Shown here: in pieces, positions 30,909 through 44,033 of the stretch | How the letters are laid out: every line of letters begins with the position of its first letter | Position numbering within the stretch: the stretch's first letter is position 1 | DNA from: Hofstenia miamia | Taxonomy: Eukaryota; Xenacoelomorpha; Acoela | Direction: 5' to 3' | Assembly: GCA_004352715.1 (NCBI GenBank) | Contig: SCFE01000009.1 | Span: forward strand, 2,961,407-3,025,406 | DNA: 64,000 nt | Translations under genes and position numbers: made by a program | Notes under the pieces: model-generated | The model's input: only the letters and a program-made list of their open reading frames with translations | Told to the model about the DNA's origin: nothing | Databases searched by the model: none

Positions 30909-31335
30909 GAGTCACTTTGTACATTGAGGAATTGCTGTGTACACTTGAGACTCACTGTGTACACCCACGACAATATTTTAAAATATTTTTACAGTACATT
31001 CTAAATTGTGGGGTTTTTAACAAATAAACTATTTCAATTTGTAAAATGTTGTTGCTGATGTGCATTCCTTTGCAATTAACACTTAAATTAAGCATTGTTA
31101 AGAAAATAATAGCTAAAAAACTTATAAAAACCCTTATAAAATTTTGAAGTTGCATAAAATTAACAATATTTTGCAAATATATTGCATTGTGCTTCTTATT
31201 AACAATTTTGTTATTAAAAGTTTAAAAAAACAATTTTTAAAAGCATGGGGGCCAGAGTCACTGTGTACCTTTGAAATTACGACCCAGAGTTGCTCTGTAC
31301 AGGCAACCAGTCATTTTCAAGGTACAAAGCAACTC
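30909..31335. mobile_element. TA-flanked MITE (427 bp)
   Basis: Imperfect terminal inverted repeats GAGTCACTTTGTACATTGA (left) and GAGTTGCTTTGTACCTTGA (right, minus strand), flanked by TA at 30907-30908 and 31336-31337, inside (TA)n tracts. The subterminal motif (C/T)TGTGTAC recurs several times on both sides. Non-coding; fits a Tc1/mariner-type MITE. Confidence 0.6.
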
Positions 31336-31956
31336 TAAATTTATATATATATATATATATAATATCTATAACAATAATTTCTCTTAAGATTTTCATTAAG
31401 TATAAAAGTATGGTATAAGTTTTTTCAATTAGAAGTATATTTTCTATGTACTTAGGATGTTGTAATCAAGGTTAAATCTAAATATACAATAGAATGTCAT
31501 GTATTATTATGCAAATTACTAAATTTAGAACAAAGTATTTATTTAACCTAGGAGAGAGCTAGACAAATATTTTTCCCTATGTGTTATATCATCTATAAAC
31601 TAATGATACAAAAAAATTGAAACATTTTTGTGATTTTCATATAGTGAGAATAAAATCTCTTGATAAAAGTTTGTGCAAATGTTGAAACTCTACAACAAAT
31701 GAAAAGTAATTTCTTGCAAACAATGGATAAAACCTAGATAAACACTACCAATGGCAATGTAGATTTTGTAAATTAATTGAAAATGTTGTAATCCTATAAT
31801 TCAACCTGTTCCAAAACACCTGGTGAAACTTACTGAGCACATAATTACAAAATAGTTATTTTAATAACAATGGGAAACTTTTTTGCAAATTGTAAGATAT
31901 TATTGTTGGAAGGCAATTACTCTGTGGAAAACTCTCATTGCACAATGACATTCAAT

Positions 31957-32811
31957 GAGTCACATAATTTTAATATGCCCACAACATTTAACATGTCTAA
32001 AATGATCATATTTTGTATAATATTCAAAACTAAATATTTGAGTTCAATCTAATTGGGCAAGTTCAAGTATTTCTTTTTTAAGTTATTTAATTTCAAATGT
32101 AGCTAACTTCTTTTATAATTTTGTTCTTGGCAAATAGGTAGTTAGTGGTTGGTACTTTTTATCAACATACAAAATCTTGAAACCAACATAGGGAACCTTG
32201 AGATCAACATAGCAAATCGTTACAACAATCTGAACAAAAAATTTAGCATGAATGAGGTATACATATCAATTATATCAAAAGAGACATTTAAATTTAGTTT
32301 TAGCAGTTGTTTATTGAGTTGTAATCTAGACTAAATGATAAAATATTATACTTGATTTAATAGCAAAGACTCAGATAAATATTNGAGTCACATAATTTTA
32401 ATATGCCCACAACATTTAACATGTCTAAAATGATCATATTTTGTATAATATTCAAAACTAAATATTTGAGTTCAATCTAATTGGGCAAGTTCAAGTATTT
32501 CTTTTTTAAGTTATTTAATTTCAAATGTAGCTAACTTCTTTTATAATTTTGTTCTTGGCAAATAGGTAGTTAGTGGTTGGTACTTTTTATCAACATACAA
32601 AATCTTGAAACCAACATAGGGAACCTTGAGATCAACATAGCAAATCGTTACAACAATCTGAACAAAAAATTTAGCATGAATGAGGTATACATATCAATTA
32701 TATCAAAAGAGACATTTAAATTTAGTTTTAGCAGTTGTTTATTGAGTTGTAATCTAGACTAAATGATAAAATATTATACTTGATTTAATAGCAAAGACTC
32801 AGATAAATATT
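31957..32811. repeat. Perfect 427-bp direct duplication separated by one N
   Basis: 31957-32383 and 32385-32811 read as identical, with a single N (32384) between them. This is the pattern of two contigs whose overlapping ends were not merged, so it is most likely an assembly artefact rather than a true tandem repeat. Confidence 0.85.
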
Positions 32812-32978
32812 TTAATGTATATATGAGAAAATTTTAATTGACCCATCTACTGTTATTAATCTTTATACCTCATTCATGCTAAATTTTTGTTCATATTGTC
32901 ATAAAGATTTGCTATGTTGATCTCAAGGTTACCTTTGTTGATTTCAAGATTTTGTATGTTGATAAAAAGTACCAACCA
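32574..32978. mobile_element. Fold-back element (405 bp) with long inverted repeats and 7-bp target duplication
   Basis: The left arm (32574 to about 32692, starting TGGTTGGTACTTTTTATCAA) is the reverse complement of the right arm (about 32866-32978) with few differences. TAGTTAG occurs immediately outside both ends (32567-32573, 32979-32985). Each arm contains about three ~22-bp sub-repeats (ATCAACATA...). An additional left arm at 32146 belongs to the duplicated block described above. No coding capacity; superfamily unclear (P-like or hAT-like by target length). Confidence 0.65.
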
Positions 32979-32985
32979 TAGTTAG

Positions 32986-35900
32986 CAAATTTGAATTTCT
33001 TCTGGGACAGAACTATATTCAGTTGCCCCTCAACTTTGTGTCAAAATGTTTAACAGATTAACTTCATTTGTCACAATTAATATTTATAATAATTTTTTTA
33101 CATATAATTAACCATCTAATTATTTTGTAGGTGATGTTACATTATTATTTTGTTGATAAGAAAAGTTGAGTTTGAGTCATTTGGTCAGAGTTCAAGTTTT
33201 TGCCAATTGAGTTTGAGTTCAAGTATTTTCTTGATAAAAATTTTAAATTTTACAATTTTTACATCTTCTGTGAACTAAATAATGATTATTTTCAGCTATT
33301 AAGAAAATCAAATTAAAATATTTCAATTAATATAAGTGGATTTTCATATGATTTTTAGTTCAAGTATTGATTATTTCTTTTCCAAGGTTTTTTGATCAAG
33401 TTTTGTGAGCTCATTCAGGTTCAAGTTCTTTAATCTTCCCAAGTACTTGAAAACCTTGGTTTCATGTAGTGTTTTTGCTTTAATAGCTGGTGTAGTAACA
33501 GATTGTTTATTGAGATAGAAATCAGTCTGTGCAATAGGCAAGTAGGCATTGATTTTTGTTCTATAGGGAAATTTGATAATTTATTAAGTTAAATAAATTA
33601 TATTATTGAAGTGTCACTCAGTGAACAACTAAGGATTCTAGTTTAATTCATATTTATTAAACATATAGAGACTAATATCAAAAGTTTAGAATGAGAATTT
33701 TTTTGGATCCCTAATTGTAGTGGCAAATTAAATGAGTGAGACTCATATCAAATTTTAGTTAGTTAACTGAGACAACATAATATTTAATAATAATATACAT
33801 TTTATTATATAATTCAATTTGTATTTTGTAATTTCTTGGTACAGTATTTTGATAAAGATATAATTTCAATATTCAAAGATGTGTGTGTTATTTAATAGTC
33901 CCCTCAATTTAAATATATTTTGCAAGTGAAAACAAGTTGTGATATTTTCTATTGTAAACAAGAAGCAGGCAACAACTTGTTTGTATGTAAATGAATGTGA
34001 GGTGAAAACCTGTTGAGTTAATTATTAAAATTATTTCAGTTTATCTTGGTGCCATTGTTATTTTGCTTTGATTTATTAGATCAGAATATTTTTTGAAATG
34101 GTGATAATAAGCTAGGCTCCAGCAATAATTTGGGAATAGCAAACCCAGAGATGACTAGTTCATTTCTGGTTTCAAGCTTCCTCAATTGTATTCACATTAA
34201 ATTACAGCTAGGTATATGGCAAGTATGTAATTAAATGGCTTGTATGAATACGTGGCAGTTACTAGATATTATATTATGTTTAATAATAGGGTACTAGATA
34301 TAATAAGCTTGTTTGAGATACAAATAATAAATGGAGACACATAAGGCAATATTTATTGTAAGGAGTCAATAAGTTTTGTGATGGATTGTTAGCATGATGT
34401 TGTGTGGAATTGGTAAGCTTGGCTGATAATTTATCTAAAAAGAATTAGTTTAATTACTGATCATGTAGTTTTGTTTTGTTTGGAATCTAGTATTAATTAT
34501 ATTACATATTGGGTATTCTTAAGCTATGAAGTACAAATACTGAGATCACCAATATTTATGTTGCCCCTAATTTAGCCTATGATTCTACATTATCTCTATA
34601 TATTAATCTATTATAAATATACCTGATTACAATTGCAATACATATTAATGTAATGAACTGGTTGAGGCTTTCTCCTCATTATGCTAATGTTTCTGAATGC
34701 TAGATGATGTTTTAGAGCATTTTGACCAATAGAATAAGGCTTTGTGCTGCCAAGGAAATATGTTATTTTGATTGGTTAAAATAATAGTTCAGATCCTTTA
34801 GATAGAGATGACTGACACATGAAGTATTTGTTTGGGTACTAGTATTAAACATGATTTGTTTTGGTAAAAGTTTCCCCTTTCCTAACCTAGTTTGTTACTT
34901 ATTATTTATAAATAAAGGTTTAAATTTTTGCTGTTATAGAAAATGTCCTTCTCACTTGTAGAACCAATCTTAAACTCAAAGACTTAATAAGTTAACTTTT
35001 AAAAGGTCATCTGACTGACCAGATATCTTGTTATAAAAAAAATTTAACTTAGATCCTAGAAAATAACTGTAATACAACAACCTACTTTTGCATTACCATA
35101 ATGTTATTTGTTTACTTGTTAATTTGGAACTTTCATAATGTTAAGGATACTTTGAAAAAGTGAAAAACAATAAGAAAAGTTAATCATATTAAAATACAAT
35201 TTATCAACAAATGCATTGTATTTAAATTGTAGTATTTTAGAAATAAACTAATGAACTTGAATTTCTCTTATTCATAATTTTAGGATAAATAAAATGCTGT
35301 TATCACAACATGATTTCTTGCTTGCAGACAATTAGCTCTACATGTACTCTATAATAAAATATTACAGAAAATAATGTTTATAATTATAATGTTAAGAAGA
35401 AACAAAACAACTACATTTCTCTACTTAGCTTTAGGTTTATGCATACAAAACTTGAAACAATATGCAAGCTATAAATAGATGCAAAACTCCTAGCCATAAT
35501 GGTTGAGCTAATAGAGAAACAGAGAGGAGCTAACCCTTTAGGCAACATCACTTGTGACACTAGGAATTAGGCTTCCATCCAATCCCAGTTGTCTACAATT
35601 CTTTAGGCTTGCATTGCAAATATAATGACAGTAAAAATAAACATAAGCTTAGTAATAAGATTGAACTTATGCTTAGACTATCAGTTTATGCAAACAAATA
35701 AGCAATTGATATAAAAATAAAAACTAATTGAAGAACTAATATAAATGTAAATATTAATACTGTTTAAATATATTTTGCAGGCTACATAAAAAGAATTCAT
35801 AAAAATTTAGGATAACCAAAAACAGTGATCCCATTATGGTTGTCCTGCCAGTCAGGTATACAGTACTCATTCTCAATTTTGATAAACCACAATGGTATTA

Positions 35901-36239
35901 TTCATTGGAGTAAAAGAAAAACTTTTCCTGAGTTTTATCAGAATTGCACTAGAACCTTCCAACCTGAGTTCTGTCAGAAATATACTTTTTGTTTCAATGA
36001 TATGACTCATTGATTGTTTATATGCCATTTAGGTATGCCATGCCCATGGTGAATTATATGCACATATGTGCAGTGTACATGTCCTACTAAAGTGAATTCT
36101 TATGTAAATCTTCAGCACAAACAGATAGCTATGTTATGCCAATAATCACCCAACATAGAAACAAGTTTGTTCATTTAGATGTGACATGTTAGGAAAACTC
36201 TGATTGGTTCTCTGATTCTACTATGACATGATAAAATAA
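32986..36239. other. AT-rich stretch, no gene seen
   Basis: About 3.2 kb without a credible coding frame, RNA gene or transposon end. Short open frames are random-looking. Confidence 0.55.
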
Positions 36240-37670
36240 TCAACAGAAGTTTAGTCATTTTTTCATTAATGATGTGCTGTCTCAAATGAAGGTGTTATGT
36301 TGATTCCAACTATTACAAAGAAAGAAGCAAAGATGCTTAAAACAGCAATGATTATTACAATAATATCTTGGAAAATTCTGGCTAGGGAGAATTGACTACC
36401 AGTGCACAGGACAAAGAAGATATCTCAAGCTCACCTGATGATACTATCCTTGATGAAAATAATGTATTTGACTTAGACTTAGAAAGTGATCCTAATGAAG
36501 ACAATAATGAAAATGCTACTCCTGGTTTGATTTAACTCAGAATATGCATGGCATGAATTGCATGATGCTTTCAGCACAGCAGGATGACAACTGCAGAGAA
36601 ATGTCATACAATTTACCAGTGTTCCTACCCATGGTGCCAATCCAAGAACTGAAAAAGATGCTTGTGTGATGTTTATTGATATCCCAATTGCAGTATACTA
36701 ATGTACAAGGCTGTTGAGTTGTTATATCATAGAACAGTGCAAACCCAGATAAGAAGAAAGCTTTCCATCTGATTAACATGCATAAGCTTGAAGGATTAAT
36801 TGGATTGATCATATTATTTGATAATCATTTTCTATTTTCCTTCTGATTTAGTCTAAACATTATTTAGGTTATCATTATATTTCAATACAAATAATTATTT
36901 CATATTGTTGTCTCTATTTGCTGTACATGTTATAAGTTGGACTATATGATTTACTAAGACTTAGTTTCCTAATCTACCACTGTATTTTACTACAAGTAAT
37001 TATTTCAAATTGTTGTCTTGGTGTACTGTTTGTTATAACTCTGATTTAGGCTATTTAGGCTTTGTTTCTTAATAATTGTTTCATATTGTTGTCTTAATTC
37101 ACAGTGCCAGTATACTTGAGGTTTGTTTCCTGTTATGTTGTATACTTGATGTAAAAAAACATATTGTACCACCAATCTTATTTCAATTTGTATATAGGAT
37201 ATTCAAACTACAGGCCCTATGTTTTCTTGCTTGAATTATTAAGATGTTGATGGCTTCACACAATGGATTTGCCATCTGTCAAACCACAATGTCACATAGT
37301 AGGCTTCTACAGATCAATTCATGTTTAAGATTCTATGATCCCACTCTCACCAACCCAAGTGGTCAGTTTTATGTGGCTGGTAATTGCTTGAGACTTGTAA
37401 GGATAACTCCTAGAATTTCATGGGAGAATGAAATTCAAACAGTACATTTGCAGCAAGCCAGGAAAATTTGGAATGGCAGCACTGAGTCCTGTAAAAGAGT
37501 TATATGTCATGGAATCACAGTGCATCTGATGAAACCATTCCTCAATTCAGGAATTCAGGACATCATGTTACAGGTGAGATTTAGATCATTCAGTGAAATT
37601 GAATGTAGGCATCTCTATACAGAAGAGTAGTGTACTAAGGGCAGGGGAGGTTCCACAAACTGACCTTTTG
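36240..37670 (+). pseudogene. piggyBac-like transposase remnant
   Basis: An acidic N-terminal stretch, DDTILDENNVFDLDLESDP (about 36435-36490), precedes INMHKLEGLIGLIILFD (about 36770-36825), the helix typical of the piggyBac N-terminal domain. After about 400 bp of AT-rich repeated sequence comes 37244-37630 with GFAICQTTMSHSRLLQINSC and LRFYDP, matching the piggyBac 'RxTMSRxRFLxIxRxLRFDD' block. No catalytic IDExM block is readable. Its 3' end meets the left boundary of element A near 37.67 kb. Confidence 0.5.
36885..37105. repeat. Degenerate tandem repeat, ~75-105 bp units
   Basis: AATAATTATTTCATATTGTT followed by GTCT recurs at about 36889, 36995 and 37071 with drift. It sits between the two readable parts of the piggyBac-like frame. 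Confidence 0.45.
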
Positions 37671-38244
37671 TCCTCTGGTGATTCACAGATATCAAGGGAG
37701 TGTTTGCAAATGTTAATTACTGAGTCATTCTACTTGACAAATGTTTTTGACAGCTTGCTAATAAATTTTAAGTGAAGTCACATACTTAACATTTTTAAGT
37801 GTATTGACTAATGGATTTTTCAAGTATGTAGTTTATTGATTTGTGACACTTTTTTAATTGATTTTCATGGTGATTCATATATGTGTTAGGGCCATTTTAG
37901 TTTACACTGTTTTGATATAATGACTAATTTCATTTCATGTTAATATACACGGCTATATCACATGTTACAATTGTTTGCATTCATTACACCCATATATTTT
38001 ATAATGAACCACAAAAATTTCCATCATTACATGTAAAGACTACACAGTATTTTTGTTAATATTCCTCATTTTCACACATTACATTTTGTTGATCAATTTT
38101 CCATAATTTCAAAAAGCTTACACATACAATGCTTATCTCATTTTTTTGGGAAAACTTGCAAAAAAGTCTACATCTTGTTTTTCAAAACACACTATTTCAT
38201 TTACAAAAAGATCACATTGTTTCTAAGCAGACCAACTATTTGAA

Positions 38245-38935
38245 GATTTTTTTGATAATACATGTGGAAAATATTAAATGTAGAAATTAAACAAAAAAAG
38301 AGATTGCAATTCAATGTAATAAAAAATGCATTGTCTAGTTTTCATGTTAAAAACAAAATTCATCAATTTCCAAAATATAAAACCAGATATTTAAGTGAGT
38401 GTGGTAAAGCCCACATTTAAAAACAAGACAAAATACATGTATATTATACATGTTCCACTTATAATGATGGTAAATTATACTATTAAATTTGTCTATTGTA
38501 TTAGTTTATCATTGTCATTGTTGATGTGAGTTCACATATTGTCATCAACCACCATCTTCATTTCCCATGCATAGATAATTTTCAATGAGAGTTGCTCATC
38601 TGAAGGGTTACAAGAGTTGAGAATCACACAATGTCCAACAAAATATATCTAAGTGTGATATAAGAGTTATGCATCCACAAAATTAAAATGGAGAATAATT
38701 ATGCCACAGGCATATGCAAATAATAATCAAGATTTTTTTATAGACACTCTCTTTTGACATATTAAATATCAAATTAACATGGTATTATTGTAAGCCAGAG
38801 AAATTGATATTAACAAATATAAAGGGTAATACGTCCCATGATTGATTTAATTGCCTCCTATGGTTAACATTGGTGTAATTCCACTTTCCACACTGAACAT
38901 AATATGTTGAGATCACAGTTAACTGGCTTTACACT
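38245..38935. repeat. Highly conserved non-coding block shared with element C (56770-57445)
   Basis: About 690 bp aligns almost gap-free with 56770-57445 at roughly 93-95% by eye (for example AAGGGTAATACGTCCCATGA and the following 80 bases are identical). The flanking outer ends are only moderately similar and the polymerase genes only about 65% identical at protein level. It has no long open frame. Similarity stops abruptly at about 38935/57445. Confidence 0.75.
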
Positions 38936-39189
38936 GTAAAAATTTGGAGGGACAATGCACGTAGTGGTTATCTGCTAACAGCCTTGTGAATACATAGAGA
39001 ATACATGAGAATACTAAATAACATTTAAAATCAGAATCACATTAGATTGTATCACCTCATTTTGAGTGGGTAATTAATGGAGATTGTTTTATATGATGGG
39101 AACAAGTCTTCTTCTTCTGGTAGAAAAACAATAGAATAAATGTTTTAAACCAAATCATCAGTGATGACGAACTTTTTGTATAGTTGGTG

Positions 39190-40150
39190 AAACTAAATAA
39201 ACCTTAGCAAAATATATATAATTAATTTCTTTTACTGTATTTATTGTATGAGATTTGTTAGCATTAAAGAGGCATTCTTTCATCAGTTGATGATGGAAAA
39301 CTTTTTTCTTTTTAAACACATGGGGATCTAAATAAACCTTTAAAAAAATATAATTAATTTCAATTATACCAATTTATAATAAATTACACATAGAGGGAGC
39401 ACTGGAGGGAACAGGTTTTTTCAGTTGATAGAGAATCATTCAGTGGAGTGTGGAAGCTAAATTATATACAAATAATCATTCAATTAAAATATATTATACC
39501 ATTTTCAAGATAAATTAAATGTAGGGAGCACCAGAATGAATAGATTTTTTCAGTTGACAGAGAAAAATTCATCAGAGTGTGGAAGCTAAGTTATATACAA
39601 ATAATCATTCAATTAAAATATATTATACCATTTTCAAGATAAAGTAAATGTGGGGAGCATTGAGATGGAGTTGATTTTATTCTTGACAAGCAGCAGTAAA
39701 TTATTCAAAATGGAGAATTGACTAAACAAAACATTAATTTGTAAAATTGTTGACAAAAACATATGTATGGAAATTTAACAATTTTGCACAGACACAGGGA
39801 ATGAAGCAAACTTTGTACATCAGGCAATCAATTAAGCAGAGAATTGTCTAAACGTGGAATTAATTTGTAACATTGTTGACAAAAACCTACATGTAAATTT
39901 AACAAATTTGTATGGACATGGAGAATGGAGGAAACATTGTATGCAGGACAATCATTTATATGAGGAATTGTCTAAACAAGAAATTAATTTGTAATAATAC
40001 CAATAAAAACATATGCAGAGGGAGCTTTTAACAAATTTGCATTGAACATGGTGGAGGGAGCAATTATGTAAACAGGATGCATGGATAAACCATCAACAAC
40101 AACAATAGAGATAAAACATTGGAAATATCTAAATGTAAACTTAATATTTA
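39190..40150. repeat. Array of ~130-bp degenerate units, element A
   Basis: An anchor CTAA(A/G)...(TTAATTT) recurs at about 39193, 39327, 39458, 39587, 39722, 39849 and 39975, i.e. every 126-135 bp. The units at 39.38-39.64 are near-identical to each other, and those at 39.72-40.06 form a second sub-type. The array sits between the conserved block and the polymerase 3' end. No coding pattern. Confidence 0.65.
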
Positions 40151-40357
40151 ATTTTTTAAAAATAAATTACCATATACAAAGACTTGAAGCAGATACAACA
40201 TGGGAGGGAGAATGAAATGGGAATTACTATATATTAGAATCTAAAAGATTAATTAAAATCACATATAATATAAATTTCCATATACCTAGACAAAGGCATT
40301 TTACTCCATCATCAATTAGTGTAGAACTGGTAGATGGTGAATTAATATTTTCAATTT

Positions 40358-43300
40358 CTAAACAAATATTTTAACATTATAAACACGTACATGTATAAAA
40401 TTACATTTATGTCCATATGGCAACATTTCTATGGAATTTAAAAGATAGCATTTATTGTCATAGCACAACAATGCTATATGATTTGATGTTTCCACACTAA
40501 TTGAATGGCCGTGTGACCAGATCCCAGTCATGTTTTTTTTGCAATACACCTTCTTGCAGGAGAATATTTTTGAACAGATCAAAATTCATCATCTGCTTAA
40601 CTGTTCAGGTTACACCTTTTGTGCTGGACTTCTCCAATATCTCATGGCTTTCACTTGTATATTCAACAGAATATAGTTTCAGTTTAAGTGCAACTACATG
40701 GTTTAATACACCCCCAGCCAATTCGTCCTTTTTTATTCACATCAAAGTATAGGGGTGATGATATTGGATAATTTGAAAAGTCAAAGTGATGTGAGATTGA
40801 CCCTAGCTCTGTGTACAAATTTTCCATCTTAATTTTATAGAGTAATGAGTCCATGTTGGAATACAATAACATAATTATTGTTTTTAAAAGATGGTTTCAT
40901 AACCTCACAATGGAATTTGAACATTAACAACTTGGATAGATCAAATATAGCTACCCCAAGATAATTGGGTCAGTTCCATTCAATATCCTTTTGTCTGAGC
41001 ATAACCTGAACCAAATCCTCACTGACAATGTTATACAATTTAAATTCAGGTTTCTTAATTAACTTTTCCATGGATTCCAAATCATGTGCAAACTTTATAT
41101 TTACCCATTTTCTTAAATTTTCAATGCACTTTCCAAACACAGCATTTGACATTAACTTATAGAATGCCTTCTCAAATTTGTTGTGTGCAGCCTTGTGTTT
41201 GCTTGTGCTTAAATCAATATACCTCTTTAAAAATGGGGCTTGTCTAAATTCAAGAACTTTTTGGAATTTTGTGATTTTCAAACCATGGTCAACATAGAAT
41301 TTCAAGATTTCATAATGCACAATGTAATTTTCTTTTTTGTAAAATGTTTGCACAAGTTTAGGTATGGGTGCTAATGTTATTTTTAATTTATTTTTTATTT
41401 CCAGTTGGTATGGTACAGGTGCTTGTCCTGAACAATCATTTTATGAGGAGCTATTGGAAAATCAAAATGATCATTGTGAAGATAATCCAGATATTCCAAA
41501 TCTACTTCCAGCATGTACCCAGTTTGTGATTCTTGAGAGGTGGACAATATTTCTTCAAGTTTTGCTGAAGACCAGCTCAGTCCACCCACAGGCATAGCTT
41601 AAAATCATGGTTCCCAAATAGAGCCCATTCATATCTGTGAAAAATCCAAAATTTGTCTCCTTCTCAGGGTCATAGCCTTCCACTAGCCTGAAAATATTGA
41701 TTGGAAAATATTGAACACATGCCTCCTCTAATTCAATTCCATCTCATTGTGTATTGGACAAGTGATACCTCTGTGTGTTTTAGCATTGCATGCCAGCTGA
41801 AATTGGATAATGTAAAACAGTGGGTGGGGTTGAGTTTATATGTCTCCATACTTTCCAAACAAAATTCTCTCATCACATCCAATAGTAATAATGTGTCTGA
41901 AATCAAGTAATTGTTGTGAAATTGTTTAAAATTTTTGCACCCACCTAAGACCCATGTGTTGTCATGTTTGAAATCCAACTCCTGTTGGGTTATTGAGATT
42001 TTACTAGTCAATTCATCTCTCCAGTACTCCAAATCTGGGAGGCTCAATTCATTAAATTTCTTGAAACTGTCAAACCACATGTATGGAAAGGTTCCTTTAA
42101 CATGGGAAAGCGCCTCTGCTTTTTGTTTCCCCATACCATCATTTAAAAATTTATACTTGTCCACACCAATATTTTTTGTGAGGTTTGAGAGACTATCACT
42201 TATGAACTGGTAACTATCCAAAAATATAAGTTCCTCATATATGGATTTGTAAATTCTGTGTTTATTGTTATATCCATCAATGAGCACCATCAAACTTAGC
42301 CATAAGAACACCTCAGAAGTGCATGGAATGCATGATATCTTCTCACCATCTTTCATACACAAACATTTTAACAGAATATGCATATTGTATTTGCTCCCAT
42401 TATACATAAAAACTGGTGTAAATTGTGGACTTCAATTTAAAATATTGCAGTTGTTGTGTGCAACACCTCTTATTTCTCTGGAAAAATGGCAATGATCTAT
42501 GACTTTAACATCATCCTATGTAAATGGGTTTTTACAAAATACACATCTTGTTGCTGATGACAACATCACTCTCCTCTGCTCCTCTGATATTATCAGTTCA
42601 CAATGGCACTGCTTCATCTCATAGGATTGTTTTGCCAATTTGCATAAATGATTCCACCCATGTTCTATACATTGTTTGCCAGTATATATCTCACATGTTA
42701 ATAATTTGTCCACACTACTTGTTGCCACACACACATACCAGATGCTTGACTTTGCATATAGTATAGCTTGTAGACAGATTAGGCTGCATGCTGTGGACCC
42801 TTCTTGAAATTGCTTCTATATCAAGAGTACCAACAATGGGAATGTAATTTTGAGTGCCATAAGCTTTAAATTTAATTTTGTCTGATTGGTTCAGGAAAGT
42901 AATGTTTGGTTCTGATACTCCATTGCACTTAATCTCATGTTTTGATAAATTTTCTTGAGTCTTGAAACCAGATAAACATTTAGGGCAAAAGAAATCTCAC
43001 TCTCCATTTTTAAAAAATCAGAGACATGCATTCAAATTTGTAATTGCTAAATAATGACTCTTTTCACCTTCTTCAATTAGTAATAAATTGACTGTCTTCT
43101 GATGGTGGCATGGAGACATATATGCTGGCACAAGAAATCACTTGTTTAGTGAATATACATTGATGTTTATAGAGTTCCACATTTCAAATATGGATATGTC
43201 ATTAATTGACAGTGGGAACATCAATCTGGAATATTTTAACTTGGGAAGAAATTTTTTCATTCATGTTATTTCACATCTCTGTTTAATTTCCAGGTGGAGA

Positions 43301-44033
43301 CAAGCTAATACAGAATAGATAAAACATAGGTTGGATTGACTGGTTCTTGGGTTTACAAGGAAATGATTTTTTCTAATGTGATCAGGTAACAGAATATAGG
43401 ATCATCCATGAGACAGTTGGTATTTAGACACATGAAGTCCAACTCTATTGATGTTTTTTAATATAAACCACTCCTGTTCATGGCATAAATACAAATATAA
43501 TTCGAAATTTTGTCAACTAAGTTGTAAAAATTTGTTTCCCTGATCAAAAAACTGATATGGTGTGTGATGTTGGATGGAGTACTGCCGACTTTTCTTCTTT
43601 GTTTTTCATTGGTTTCACCATTTCCACCTCACAAGTTAAATATATTTTCATGGAATAGTGTGTGGAAACTTAATTTTAAATTACCTCATGTATTGCTCTG
43701 TAATGGTTTGAGAACGCCTCATAAACATCAATCAAATTAAGATGGTTGGATAAATAATTTGAAAAAGCACCACGACACACATTCTCTGATCTTTTTATGG
43801 TAAATTCATGGTTATTGGTGGTGTTCAAAGTTGAAGTTGATGGAATCTCATTTGGATGGTTTTTATCAATATGGTTATAAAGCGATGGTTTACTTCCAAA
43901 ATAAGTCTTACAAAACAAACAAAAATTAACTGTTGTTTGCTTATGTCTCATATGAAGGTGTGACCTCACTTGTTTTTGGTGGGGTTTTGACTATGTGCAC
44001 AAACTTCAAGAATATTGCGTTGGTGTCTTTGGT
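40358..44033 (-). pseudogene. Element A polymerase gene, exon 3: C2H2 fingers plus family-B DNA polymerase
   Basis: Polinton-type, protein-primed-like DNA polymerase B, broken by stops and frameshifts. After acceptor TTTAG at 44034-44035 it carries C2H2-like fingers (RSHLHMRHKQT, CLFCKTYFGS). Then come a KCLSGFKTQENLSKHEIKC-type finger, exonuclease motif GTLDIEAISRR, an endonuclease-VII-like zinc motif (CVFCKNP...HCHFS) near 42.5 kb, and a readable 224-aa piece (41733-42407) with WVLGGCKNFKQFHNNYLISD. Motif A is decayed (DMNGLYL), motif B is KLMSNAVFGK (about 41.14 kb) and motif C is YSNMDS (about 40.86 kb), with Asn replacing the first catalytic Asp. The C-terminal tail is IALLCYDNKCYL. An early TGA (44006-44008) replaces a finger Cys that is intact in element B. 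Confidence 0.8.

Noticed and set aside
32149-32762. Duplicated 61-aa gene pair
   Set aside because: The two identical frames lie in the N-separated identical blocks and in one arm of a fold-back element.
39190-40150. CRISPR array
   Set aside because: Units are ~130 bp, degenerate throughout and lack spacer structure; the genome is eukaryotic.
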